Of a stretch of 64,000 nt of DNA, positions 36,501 to 47,551 are shown piece after piece. The DNA is from Rhexocercosporidium sp. MPI-PUGE-AT-0058 (Eukaryota > Ascomycota > Leotiomycetes > Helotiales). The stretch's first letter is position 1. Each line of letters opens with the position of its first letter. Below the pieces are notes generated by a model. It saw only the letters and a program-made list of their open reading frames with translations. It did not search any database and was not told where the DNA came from. Location of the stretch: assembly GCA_020746875.1 (NCBI GenBank), contig JAGTJL010000007.1:2232001-2296000 (forward strand), in the 5' to 3' direction. A program made the position numbers and the translations under genes.

Positions 36501-37438
36501 CGCTATTTGCTATCATTTGGGTTCTTATGTTTTCGATGTTCTTTGAACGTGGAGTCCTATAAGTTAATTACTTACGATCTAGTGTCTGCGATAAAACTAC
36601 CACTTTGAGGGCAACCAACCAATCTACATGGCTGTGTTATTAAATGCCACAATCGATCTCAGATTTTTCCGGTGCCTTTGGGGCATTTTGGACCAGGGAG
36701 AGTGTGAATATTATATCGGGATTCAAGTGGCAAGGAAAAGAACGAAGAACCTTCATCTCCTACGGTCTCCTTAAAATACTCAACTTATATGGCTCTTACT
36801 TAGAAAGAAGGACCCGGCCACTGCCGGCTGCCCTATCTACCTTGAAAAGTAATTGTAACGGACATGTGGCACGTTGTGCCCTCTTCTCCTCTTTGACAAA
36901 GAGTCTTTATCTACAGTTTTTGGTATTAAAGGGGGTTTGTGATGTAGGGGATAAGAAATGACCTACATCTGGGAAGATAAGCATCTATAGAGCTCATTTT
37001 ATGTTCTGCTGGCGTCTATCGTATTGCGAACGGACGTTGTGCTGAGGTGAATGCCACTGATGTGTGCTAAGATCCCACCCACATTCAACTTGTCCCTACC
37101 CTTCGCACTCTTAGATCTCACTGCCGTTGAATTTGAATTCATTTCCGGCCACATATGGGGCGAATATCAACCCTTTGAGTCATACAGAAGTTTTAAAGGC
37201 AGGTTTTGCCGTCGAGACTCGGCGCTAGCATTGTTTTCTCGCTTATTTTGCTTTCAGCAAGACATCACGGTGTGCGCCGTTTTTCACAATTTCTTCTCAA
37301 CTCAACAAACTCTCGGAAGATCTTCCCGCTGCCACCTCCTCTGCTTCGAGAACCTTTCGCGGATTTGTGTCAAAACAATACTTCTTCATACCTTCCCGTG
37401 ACTCATATCACTCCCACGGAACGACGACACACAGTCCC
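33537..37438. other. 3.9-kb gene-poor, AT-rich interval
   Basis: No supported gene. Long AT-rich stretches (34450-36650) lack coding character. An isolated promoter-like segment is listed separately. 37040-37438 contains the leader of the next gene, with pyrimidine-rich sequence. Frames at 33967-34386 and 37051-37401 are open but have no motifs and are not called. Confidence 0.45.
34240..34450 (+). promoter_or_regulatory. promoter-like segment without an obvious gene
   Basis: TATATATAAAAAGC at about 34241-34254 is a good TATA box, followed by a CT/CAAG-rich leader and ATG at 34386 with AA before it (CGTAATGACAAC). The frame from that ATG closes after 20 codons (stop by 34448). A GTACGA donor-like site soon after the ATG leads only to short products with nearby acceptors. 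It may be a relic of a deleted gene or a very short coding gene. Confidence 0.35.
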
Positions 37439-40395
37439 ATGATGGAGAAACCTCTGTCCGGAAGGGTAAAACGTTTCACCCTTGCCCAAATTAAGAGATC
37501 TAGTGGTGCTAGGCTGGTCTCCACTACAGCAATTCCTGCACCGCAGAACCAAAACGAGGCTACGCATCCTGCAATGGAGTCTTCGGTCTCCCCATTACCC
37601 ATCTCTTCTGCGACAGCTAATGTGGAGACCCCTCTTAAAGCAAGGACTCAACAGGCTTTCATATCCGCCAAGGAGTGCAATGAGAAGGCATTCAATGGTG
37701 AGCGGATTGATATTTTGATATTCATGCTTCAACCCTCTCTTTAAAGACTTTGTATACTGACTTTGGCATCTGCTTCCATAGAATTAATTGAGTCTATGGG
37801 CGGATCTCTGGTCCTCTTTGGACAAGATGCGCTCTCTCTATACCCCGGCACATCCAATGGCACAGATCCCGCGATAGCATCCGCTATCGGTGGTGATACC
37901 ACGCGTGCCAAGGTATCAGATGACCAGTACGAAGGGGCCACAATCTACTACCCAGATGGAGAAACTATATCTACTCCAGATGCTTCTACTCCCTCTGAAG
38001 ATACATCCTTCGATGAGCCATCCGTAGATGATGAGGTCATGATAGTGAAGACAAACGGACAAGTGGAGATAATTCCAAGATCAGATCTTAACAAAGGCAA
38101 GGGAATTGATCGGAAAGCTCACCAAGGATCATCTAGATTTGGTTCTTGGGGTAAGTAAACCTTATATACTGCGATAGATGGATAAAATGTTAATATCTCT
38201 GTAGTTGATAATGGCGAAGGAGGTTCGCGACCCAGAATATACGCCCCACCTACCGAAAAGGACCTCCGAAAGAAGATTGACGAGCAAGAGGAAGAAATAG
38301 ACCGTCTTCAACTACAAATATCGGACCTCCGATTCCGAGATAATAAGCCAGCTAGACAACCAGCTAGCAAGGATGAATACTTACGACGCCAATTGACAGA
38401 GGCGAGGGACAAATTGATAATGGAAGAGGCCGTTAGCCAAAGTCTTCGGGACCTTGTGGCTGATATGGAAAAGGCTAACGCAGAAAAACTCGTCGAGTCT
38501 ACTCCAACACCTCCTCCGCCAGGTTTAGGCGAGAACTCTTCTGCAACTCCTATTAAGAATTTTCTGGCAGTCTTCTCTGGTCGGGAGCTTCTCAATCTGA
38601 TCCATTTCCTCCTCGAGCAGCATCCAGATGCAATTTTTGACGCCATAATGTCTCATCGTCGAACCTCTGGCCGATTTCAAGAACTTGTGTCACAATTTGC
38701 TGCCAAGTCCGCTGACTTGGAGTATAATCTCCTACCCAACAAGAGAAGACGCATTCACGACAAAGATGAATTACCAGGTCAACTTGTCGCTATCCCAAAG
38801 AGCTGCCCCATTTCCTCCAACAACGTAGAGTTGACGAAGTACGCAGCAAAAGTCCAAGAGAAAAGATTCAGCGACCCACTGCAGAGGGAAATTTCTGCCG
38901 AACGATCGAGCCCCCCAATTTACGGCGAGAGCCATGAGACTACACCGTTTCCTGAGCAAAGACGACCCCCAAGAAATTTTCGAAACTCTCAGCAAACGCA
39001 TAAGTTGAACGGAACTTTGCACAAGAAACGCCCTGCAGCTCATCAAAAGGTTAAAACTGAGCACCCACCAGCCAAAACGCAGGTTGAAGATGAGGTGGTT
39101 TTAGTCTTTGTACCTGCTCAAGTTTCCCATGACAATATAAGTGGCAAATTGAACGTTCAAGCAGACCACCCTAATGTTGAGGTACCCGTTGAAGATGCGA
39201 ATACTCTTACTCGCCAGCTTGGTCAAGAGATACAGACTCCGGGAGTTGCCAAATCGATTCTGAAACCAGCAAAAGGGAAGAAAGTCCAGCAACAATCCAA
39301 GAAGCAAGCATTACTACGGTCAGTTGCCTAATTACGACAGCCGAAGATTTGCGCGTGAGCATGGGCAACCAGACGGACTGTGAAGCCGACAAAAAAGAAG
39401 TTAAGGAGATACTAGCCCAGTGTTCAGTCAGCTCTGTCAAAACCGCAGAGGGCTCCCTGAGGGAAAACATCAATGATGACGCCCCTGGACTGGATATGGG
39501 CAAGGCTGAGGAGGTACCAATCAACGATATTCCAAGCCTTGTCCAGATGACTCAAGCATCCAATGAAAGTAAAGGGGGAGTGAATAGAGAGGAAATCGAG
39601 GCAGAAGTCGCTTCATCCAATTTCACCAGCAAACAAAAGAGCCAGAAGACAAGAAGAGTAGTGATGTATCGCCCCCAGTACAAGAGAATTCAGCTCCATG
39701 CCGAAGAAAAGAAGATGAAGAAGAAGGTTCAACATCGCCTCAAGAACAATTGGAATTCCAATTTGTTCATTTTCATTATCAGCTGCGTCCTCTTTGCTGT
39801 TCTGGTTTTGTTAGCGAGAGATGCTGTACTGCCAGCTTTAAAGTCGTCTATGACCACAGTTGCGGGTGGAATCTTCAGCTTTTTTGCTGCAGCCCGAACA
39901 TCGTTCAACTTCGCTCTCCAAACTCTCAATAGCCCACTTGGGCACGTAGCACAAGAAGCCACATCGACTCCCACAACACCCGAAAGTGTCATCAGCGACC
40001 TTCTCGGCTGGACTCACCAGAGTGAAGGTGTAGCATGGACTCCATCACTAATATCCTGCCCTCCGCCTGCATTTATGCATCTCCATATGAATCCACCTGC
40101 TGTTTCGCTACTACTTCTAGTCACAGGACAGCAAATCGTCAGTGGCCTGCTTGGATGGAGTCCGGAGAGCATGAATTCTAATTTGCCACACACGGATGGC
40201 TTGGGACTTACATCTCCTGCACCAGCGTTCATGCATCTTCGCATCCATCATCAACTCCGGGATGCTGAACCAACAGACCTGCCTGATTCTTCAACCGAAT
40301 ATTACCAGATACAAGACTGGATCATGACTGGTGTCCGAGGGTTGCAGATCGGAGTCTTCGTGACTTCGATGCTGCACAGCATAGTTGGCGCTTGA
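37439..40395 (+). CDS. large disordered/coiled-coil protein with one TM segment
   Basis: Unknown family. Exons 37439-37697, 37782-38150 and 38205-39318, then probably 39432-40395, giving 901 residues. The N-terminal half is Ser/Thr/Glu/Pro-rich with a coiled coil at about 225-300 (DLRKKIDEQEEEIDRLQLQI). A basic, Lys-rich stretch precedes a single strong transmembrane segment (LFIFIISCVLFAVLVLL, about 694-710), and about 190 residues follow it, containing two related blocks with LLGW and PAFMHL. The last junction is uncertain: the frame changes between 39192 and 39331. An intron at 39319-39431 (donor GTCAGT, acceptor GTCAG) restores it in phase, but its acceptor is weak, so a frameshift is also possible. 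Topology suggests a tail- or nuclear-envelope-anchored protein. Confidence 0.65.
40000..40260 (+). repeat. two related about 150-bp coding blocks (LLGW...PAFMHL)
   Basis: The C-terminal domain of the preceding protein contains two similar blocks. LLGW occurs at about 40000 and 40147, PAFMHL at about 40066 and 40222, so the offset is 147-156 bp. They look like an old in-frame tandem duplication. Confidence 0.55.
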
Positions 40396-41825
40396 GGAGG
40401 AAATGTTTGTTTGAATATTTGCCACACCACTGTATTACTTTTCTTTTGTTTTCTTGTTTTATTCTTTTCTTTGTTTGATTGTTGGCTCGATCAGTTTTGT
40501 GTTTCTAGAATTGTCTTTGGGAGATAATGGGGTAGTAGTCGTGGGTAATTGATACTGGGGTACGATTAAATTGGATGGTGGATTTTCCTGGTCAGTAATC
40601 CTAGAGCTGTTCCGGGTTTACGACCGAAGATGGTTCTCGCGAAGATATTTGTACCAGTTGTGGATCTCAAAACAATGGTATTGTTGATGGTCATTGCGAC
40701 GGCTTGGTGGATGTTGATATACAAGTCCTCATGGTCATTCTCTCATCAGTTCTCTCTAAGTCTCAAGTCTCGATCCCATGATCACACGAAAGTCGAAGAT
40801 GTGTAAAAGCATCTTCTCCAGTAGGGGACTTGAGGCTTAGGGCTAACCTTTCGACACCTAAGACAAATGACCTTGGGAAATGCCAATATCGACGTGGTCT
40901 CCATCTCGCGACAATATCCACGGGTTTGGATTATCCGAAAGTCGGAGTTGTGTAACAGCAACTTCTCCAGTAGGAAATACAAGCACTTAGAATTGGATCG
41001 ACCATGACGAGCCAGCAGGATAGAGAGTGGAGGCAAGTTGGGCCAGGAACCAGAGTCGGGCCCACTTGGGATTCGGGGAACACAAGCCGAGTCACGAGCC
41101 AACTTTGGGGAAAGCAACTTAGTCAAGGACAGTGTCGGTGGAGGCATCTTGGTACTCGAATATGTGCTTGCAAAGAGCGATTTTTCTGTGGTTTTGGGCT
41201 TGAGTTTTGCAGCTTTTTCCCCCCATTGTTCTACTTTTTCTTACAAAATAAAATGAAGTTTACTGAATTGCACATCTCATACCGTTAACACTAACAACGC
41301 CAGACACACGATTGTCGAATAATTACCCTTTTTATGTCAGAACCAGCCTTTGGATACCAGAGTTCGACTGCCGGTGAGATCCTTTCTATTCAACTTAGTC
41401 TTAGCTTCATTACCTCTCCACAACGACCGGCGGAATTGATCGATGTGAGTGCCTACAGACCCTGTACTGAGGATATCATAAAACCCGGTTCATTATATGC
41501 TCGACATGATCGCCGTAGAGTCATTGGCAACATCCTCTTCCAGGACGTTGTGGTTGGGAAACGGTCCAGGACGTCAGATCACTAGCGAGCCCCGAATGAC
41601 CTGGTGGCCGATTTCATGGAATCATTACCGAATTCTGGTTAATATTATGTTATCTGAGAATTTGTGGTTGATGCCCATTTGCCACTCAAGTTCTGTCGCT
41701 GCCTCCCTTCTCCTACCCATCTTTTTCAGTGATGCACGTGATTGGCTCGCTTAGATGTCAACAAAACTTGCACTGCGACAGCAACAAAGTTCGCCACAAC
41801 AACAGGCTATTATCAAAACAAAACC
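40396..41825. other. intergenic with a duplicated hairpin
   Basis: 3' region of the large TM protein, then about 1.4 kb before the next start. It contains the two-copy hairpin repeat listed separately, plus a 41201-41230 TTTTCC-rich stretch. No protein-coding gene is supported. Confidence 0.45.
40787..40975. repeat. two-copy hairpin repeat, 149-bp spacing
   Basis: Copies start at 40787 and 40936. Both have CGAAAGTCG-like start, a stem-loop, and end in TCTCCAGTAGG. Stem 1 is GAAGATG / CATCTTC around TGTAAAAG. Stem 2 is GGAGTTG / CAACTTC around TGTAACAG. An A-T pair in the first is T-A in the second, so pairing is kept while sequence changed. Confidence 0.6.
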
Positions 41826-44110
41826 ATGGCGCAAGCGACTCAGAGCTACCGTGGATCGAGAAAGGCTACAGTCTTGAGCAGACCATCTTTTCGTCACCTT
41901 CGAAAGACGGTAGCTGCAGCTCCAGATCGGGAATCGACGCCCGCTACTCGGTGCTCTCCAACCTCTCCCCCACTTTCTGATTATGACCCCGGCGAGGTGG
42001 ATGAAGCAATCAAAAATTGATTCTGCGAATTTTATGATCGTGATTGGCAGACTGATTGCTCGGATTGTGACGAAGCCGAGCATACCGCAGAGATGACCGA
42101 GCACAAATGGGGAGGAGCGGGCAAAATGCTTTGCGATTCGATGATCGCCGAGAAGGATAACGTGGAAACAGTGGTCAAATCACAAGGAACAAGTGAAGGG
42201 AGTGAGAATGATATGAGAACAGAGACTCATGATTTCAAGAACGCTTCAGAAGGTGGGTTAGGAATGTCAACTACTTGGGCCGCTGAGCAGGGCAATGAAC
42301 CAAGGCAAGTACATGCGAAACAAACGCTGTAGCGCCGGATAAGACAAATAAAATGAACCTAATCTTTCACGCAGTTGGTAAGAAGTTGCCTCGCGCATCG
42401 ACTTATGCTTCTGCTAACAGGTCTTTAGACGGGAAAGTTCGGCCCATTTGTACCCTCCGAAAGCTCAGAGTCACGCCTGCCATTCCAAGCACACCTGTAT
42501 CCCAATATTTCAAGTTCGAGAACGAGCCGGGTTTCAGTCGAACCGACTTCACTTTCGAGGTTGACCTCAAGAAGGCGGAAACACAACAAAATACCCGATT
42601 CACATCAACACCTACTACCGTCCAATCGCCTCGATGGGTCACAACTCCATCATCAGTAGCTCGAGGTCTGGCCAGCAGCAGGATTTTGGTAGGAAATGAA
42701 ATCGCTGGATTCGCGGCCTACAACCAGAAACTCTTTAACGAGAGGGTCACAGCGATTGAAGAAAGGAAGCAAAAGGAGCCCAACATTACAGCCGCTCACG
42801 CAGCGTCAGCTTTTGTTACTAATGCTGGGGAGACAGATAATCCATCAAGTGCCCAGTCCAGCAACCATCATTCTTGCCGACCAGTTCTGGTTGATTCCGC
42901 ATCAGTAACTGATGGTGAAGAATCATCTTTCCAGGCTCTGGCCATCATAGAGTCTCCATCAATGAAGACCATGATGGAGATTCATGTAGATGAGAGTCAA
43001 GGCCTTGGACTTACGAACGACCTAGATAAATCATATCTTCCTCCGGAAGTAGTGGATGCAGTGCAGTGTGAGACCCTCGCGTCGATACTCTCAGATTCTT
43101 CCCGGACAGTGGAAGACGTTGACACAAGGAAAGCCGAGGATATCAGAGAACCAATCGACCAGGATTCTGGATCTCGAATCTAGAATCCTCGACCTCGAAA
43201 GCGACAAGACAGCATTCGAGGAGAAGCTGAAGGAGATAAAAAAGCAACTCGCATCAATAATCATTATTCCACCAAAACCCAGCAACAGTACCCCAATGAT
43301 TTATGAGGATAATAAAGCAGATGTTGAGCTGAAGGTTAGACCCGATACGCTTGCGAACAAGAAGATAGAATCGTTAGCAGACGTAGCGGCTAGAACAATG
43401 AACAAGCCTTTGGAGGAAGGAAGAAGGCACTATTTGACTCTCAAGGTTTCGCCGAAGACAATCTTTTAGAAGACGGCGATGCTGAGCTCATGTGCGAAAT
43501 CTTGGCAGATCTTGCAGCAGAGATAGACGAAAATCTGAAGAGCAATGCACGGCAGGAAACTACCGAACCTCCAACAAGGTCCGGGTGGCGACTTGCCAAC
43601 AATCTAACAACCCAAAATACCGCAAGTTCGCCTAAATCTCAGTCAAAATGTTTCATCCATGGTAATGGGGTGACGCAGCAACTTAATCAGGGTATTATTA
43701 ACAACTCGCCTCCAAACTCAAAGGATGTTGCGAGCTAAACGGACAAGAAACCAGCACACCCGACTTATCAGAAGATCAGTGTCCTGATATGCATTCTTCT
43801 CGCATTCTGTGCTGCTATCACATTCCTAAGTGCTGATTCGCACAATTTACAATTCAATATGAGACCGAAAGACGGCATTACAAGGTACTTCGAAGAAGAA
43901 TACGAAACTAAACAACCTAGCTACGAAGCACCATCCTGCCTAACTTGGAGCAATGGATCTTCTGAGTTGAACGACATGGTTTCTTGCCTCGCTTATGATG
44001 GGCCAATTGCCGAGTCAATTTCTACCCTACTGTCTGAGCCTGACGAAGTCGTGTACAAACACGATCCCCTATTCCCAGTCCAAAAATCTATGTTCGTGGA
44101 ATACCAATAG
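41826..44110 (+). pseudogene. decayed disordered/single-TM protein
   Basis: Consecutive coding-like pieces follow one another in shifting frames: 41826-42332 (with an in-frame TGA at 42018 inside a continuous acidic/Cys-rich segment), 42353-43183, about 43100-43469, 43400-43738 and 43739-44110. The third piece has a Leu-zipper-like stretch with RILDLES twice. The last has a transmembrane segment (ISVLICILLAFCAAITFL) after a TAA at 43736-43738. At least two internal stops and three frame changes have no convincing introns. One candidate intron (about 43070-43148) restores frame but creates a stop at the junction. The layout (disordered N-terminus, coiled coil, one C-terminal TM) resembles the gene just upstream, though sequence similarity is not evident. 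Confidence 0.5.
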
Positions 44111-44948
44111 ACTAAGGCTGTATGGAAGAGTAGCAGGCTCTACGAGGGAGATTTAGGAGTTCTAGAGGGCCTAATCCAACACTATTGATCCGGCCATCAG
44201 GAAAGGGCGGTGCGGTGAGACTGGGAGGGAGGCCGAAGGTACGGAGGGGGAAAAAATTGTGGATGACGTCACCGGGATCGGGACAGATCTCGTGTCACGA
44301 AGACTTTGTGAGATTCCTAAGAGGCTGTTCGCTAAAAGTGGGAGAGCCATTTAGAACAGATCCATGTTAGATTTATTTTCGTTTGTTAATTTTCCTTGTC
44401 GTTTCCCACTTGAGGCTGTCGTTTATATATATTTTTGAAAATTACTTTTGAGTATGTTGAAGACAAAAATTGAGTAATGGCGGACTTGATGGAGCTTGTT
44501 GAAGCAACCTCCCAGGTCCCTTCTCGTTTCGTTCTCTTCCTTTCTTTGGGCAATCTATACAAATTTCGCTTCGTGGTTGTGTGGCACACCGCTCCAATCA
44601 ACCCAGCATGAAAATAAACGATCTTGAGTAAGGAACCCTTGTTTTGCTGGCTGGATATTAATTAAAGACTTCATATTTTCTTTGTTTTCTCGGGCGCTTT
44701 GTGCTATCTAAAGGAAGATCATTGAAGGTTGAATGATAAGGTAGAGAAATGGAAAAAGCTTTTCTAGAAGAACACCGATAATGAATTGCAAAACCTCTAG
44801 CTAATATGCTTAATGCTTCCCGACCGCCATTTATAGAATCAGACAAAACCCTCGAAAACAGCATAATACATTTTATAACAGAACAGCAATCAAAACTCCA
44901 CCTTGAATGAGTCAAAACGCCAAGTCAATGCCATTCCTGGACCTCCTT
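44111..44948. other. intergenic
   Basis: Between the decayed TM gene and the 3' end of the minus-strand gene at 44949. No coding support was seen. The region should contain the minus gene's terminator. Confidence 0.4.
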
Positions 44949-46418
44949 CTACTTCCACTCATTGATGATCTCAAACTTCTTTCTAAGGTCAATCTGATCA
45001 CCCTGTTCAACCCCCTCGTTCTTGTGCCGCACTTCTTTCTTTTCTAGGTCAAAACATTCCGACGTAGTAGTAACTGAACACAGCTGCCAGAGCTCCCGCT
45101 CACACATATCGCAATACAAGCCTTCGGCAAGGGAAACGAAGTCTGGTCCCCAAGAGCTCGACATTTGGCAAACTTCCGAAGCACTATGATCGCTAAAGTG
45201 CGAGATGACTAGTCTATCAACACAGTGATCCTTCTCTTGATGCAAAACCTCACGGCGGTCGAGGATTTGGCGACTGGTGTCTTTCGCAGAACGAGGGTGA
45301 GCCTGTCGTGTACTGGATCTCTTGGATTTCTTGGTAGGTTTAGCAAGATCAGAATTTGGGATTGATCCAAGCACGCCTCCAAAATTCCCTGCACCAGGCG
45401 GAGGCGCGTTGGTATTGGTACCAGCCTCGTTGGCGGCTGCTTGAGCAGCATCCGCAGCAGCTTTCTCGTCGACGAGATCGGGATTTGGGATCGAACCCAG
45501 CACGCCTCCAAAATTCCCAGCACCGGGCGGGGGCGCGTTGGTATTAGTGCCAGCTTCGTTGGCGGCTGCTTGAGTAGCATCCGCAGCAGCTTTCTCATCG
45601 GCGAGTTGTTGTGCATTGAGAGTCTTAGGACCTTGTCCTGGTTGAATGTTTTGATTCAGAGTCTTAGCGTCCTTCATATCACACACGAGTGAATGCCCAT
45701 CCACAACCTTTTGGAAATCCAGGTCGAAACCAGTTGTTTTATCTCTTTGCAGATCTTCAAGATAGATTGGGAGGCAGATGGCAGGAGGGGTTGTCCACAA
45801 TGCCATTCGTGCTGGTGCTTGACATAATGTGTTCGGGAACTCGGTGTATTGATCTTGTGCCTTCTGAGCTGTTTGACTGTCAGGGAAACCAAAGTCGGTA
45901 AGTTTGAATGAAATGGCTTTCAAGAATCGATCATCGTCGCTCAGCCAGACGCAACCCGGCCGAAAGTCCGTTCCTGGGATGAGTTCAGGGCTTGGATACC
46001 ATAGCTGGTTCTGATTGGCGATAGCAGCACACTGCTTCACATATCCGGCATGCCATGTCCGTTGATCATTGGCAGCGCTGGTCAAGCTGACGTAGCTTAT
46101 GCAGGTAGCATCCGTTGTTGAAGCTTGGATCATCATGTACTCTGGAGTGGTCGAGGTTCCGGTGGCGAACCCCACAATCTCATTGGAGGCCTGCTCTGCA
46201 TGTGAACCTCCGATAGAGTAGTCGATGAGTTCGCCCCGGGTATCGTACAGAAATATGATTGGGTAATTGCCACCCGAGGTATCTAGACCTGCCGTGCCGC
46301 GTGTTTGACTGCCGATGCCGACTCTACATTGGGTCTCCTGAGAAGCTGGCACGAAGGCGGCAGCGAGTGACACAGCTGTCAGTGCGATGTCTAGTCCGAA
46401 CCCTGCTGCGAATGCCAT
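44949..46418 (-). CDS. unknown protein with 43-residue tandem repeats
   Basis: A single open frame of 489 residues with ATG 46418-46416. The N-terminus is a hydrophobic segment (about 4-25, FGLDIALTAVSLAAAFV) that can act as signal peptide or anchor. It is followed by a Cys-containing globular region of about 245 residues (RGELIDYSIGGSHAEQ, VWLSDDDRFLKAISFKL). Two nearly identical 43-residue Ala/Asn/Pro/Gly repeats occupy about 274-359, then a Lys/Arg/Ser stretch and a Cys-rich acidic C-terminus (YCDMCERELWQLC). No known domain was recognised. It is divergent from the secreted protein at 47552. It may be a surface or secreted protein, but nothing proves it. Confidence 0.75.
   Translation of the reverse strand: MAFAAGFGLDIALTAVSLAAAFVPASQETQCRVGIGSQTRGTAGLDTSGGNYPIIFLYDTRGELIDYSIGGSHAEQASNEIVGFATGTSTTPEYMMIQASTTDATCISYVSLTSAANDQRTWHAGYVKQCAAIANQNQLWYPSPELIPGTDFRPGCVWLSDDDRFLKAISFKLTDFGFPDSQTAQKAQDQYTEFPNTLCQAPARMALWTTPPAICLPIYLEDLQRDKTTGFDLDFQKVVDGHSLVCDMKDAKTLNQNIQPGQGPKTLNAQQLADEKAAADATQAAANEAGTNTNAPPPGAGNFGGVLGSIPNPDLVDEKAAADAAQAAANEAGTNTNAPPPGAGNFGGVLGSIPNSDLAKPTKKSKRSSTRQAHPRSAKDTSRQILDRREVLHQEKDHCVDRLVISHFSDHSASEVCQMSSSWGPDFVSLAEGLYCDMCERELWQLCSVTTTSECFDLEKKEVRHKNEGVEQGDQIDLRKKFEIINEWK
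45342..45599 (-). repeat. perfect-length 129-bp tandem repeat, two units
   Basis: Units 45599-45471 and 45470-45342 each encode 43 residues starting DEKAAADA and ending GSIPN-x-DL. They differ at only a few positions, so the duplication is recent or homogenised. Each unit has an Ala-rich helix-forming half and a Pro/Gly/Asn half. Confidence 0.85.
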
Positions 46419-47551
46419 TGTAAGATAGATTGGTAGGTTGATAGCTTGAAAGGGTGAAGTCGTGAAGGGTATGTCTAGAAACGTTGGTAGAAGTTCCAGA
46501 AAGACGTTTTGTTAGCGTCAATTGATAGCGGTGGAGAAAGGAAATCAATATGTTATCAGGAAAAAAACTGAAGTTTAAAGAAAAGGAACGTTGATGCTGG
46601 GTGTGTTGGGAATGGTAAAAGCAAAATGAACGCAGGTGATGCATAGTCTTATACCCTCTGCTAGGTGTTCCATTTCTAGTGAGTAGTTAGACACTTGGAG
46701 GTTTGTTTCCGAATTATTTCACCCCGCTGGTACTAATCGAAGAGCTGACTGTATCTCTCAACGGAAAAGCTGAACCCGCGAAGCCAGTGATACAGAGAAG
46801 ATCGGAATAGCGTCGAAATGTGGTTTTTCTGTAGCCATGGCCATGACTGCATGTTTCATCGTCCACTGCTCATTCCTACTCACAAGGGGAATGCGATATG
46901 GACTCATTCGTAAATAGAGTTAAAAGTTGCAGTGCTGCCCAGTGATCGCCTAAATTCGGAATCTTGGCGAGGTATTTTAAGATTGTTCGTCCTATCCAGC
47001 ATGCACTGCGCTTTATCGCCCAATTAAGCGAGGGTCTGTTTTGGTGATGTGGGGCACAACCTTCACTTTAACCGCCATAACCATGATATCTCTCTATTCA
47101 GACCCAGCTGACGATATCAACGAGCCATGATCAAAATGGCAACAAGGTCAAGGGAGAGCTGGGGATACCAAAACAACCGCCTTCCTTCACACGCGATTCT
47201 GACATTTACAGTGCTCGAAATAAATCACAAGCACGGCGACGGAGGCATCCGTGGCCAGCTCACACAGGCCGTCCTAAGAATGGGAGAAACATGTTCAACG
47301 AGCGAATACTTAAGAAGAATGAATCTATGCATTGAAAATCAAAATTGACAACCTCAGCACTTCTCTCCTTCTCATTCCAATCACACTCGCTTCTATAATT
47401 TCATAGAATATCCCTTTGCAAAAAGTTCACAGAAGTCGCACAGACAAGACTTTGGAGTTTCTCTCTCGATCAAGGTTGTTGAACTGTAACAACTCGTTCT
47501 TCTGCTATATAATACTTCAAAGGAAGCCAAAGTTTCTTTCTTTCTTTCGCC
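46419..47551. promoter_or_regulatory. divergent upstream region
   Basis: This 1.1-kb region separates two divergent start codons and must contain both promoters. No gene is supported within it. 47500-47551 is pyrimidine-rich leader (TTTCTTTCTTTC) just before the ATG at 47552. Confidence 0.45.

Noticed and set aside
43070..43148. Intron with GTGAGA donor and ATATCAG acceptor in the decayed TM gene
   Set aside because: It restores the frame by length but the spliced junction forms a TAG stop, so it does not rescue the gene.
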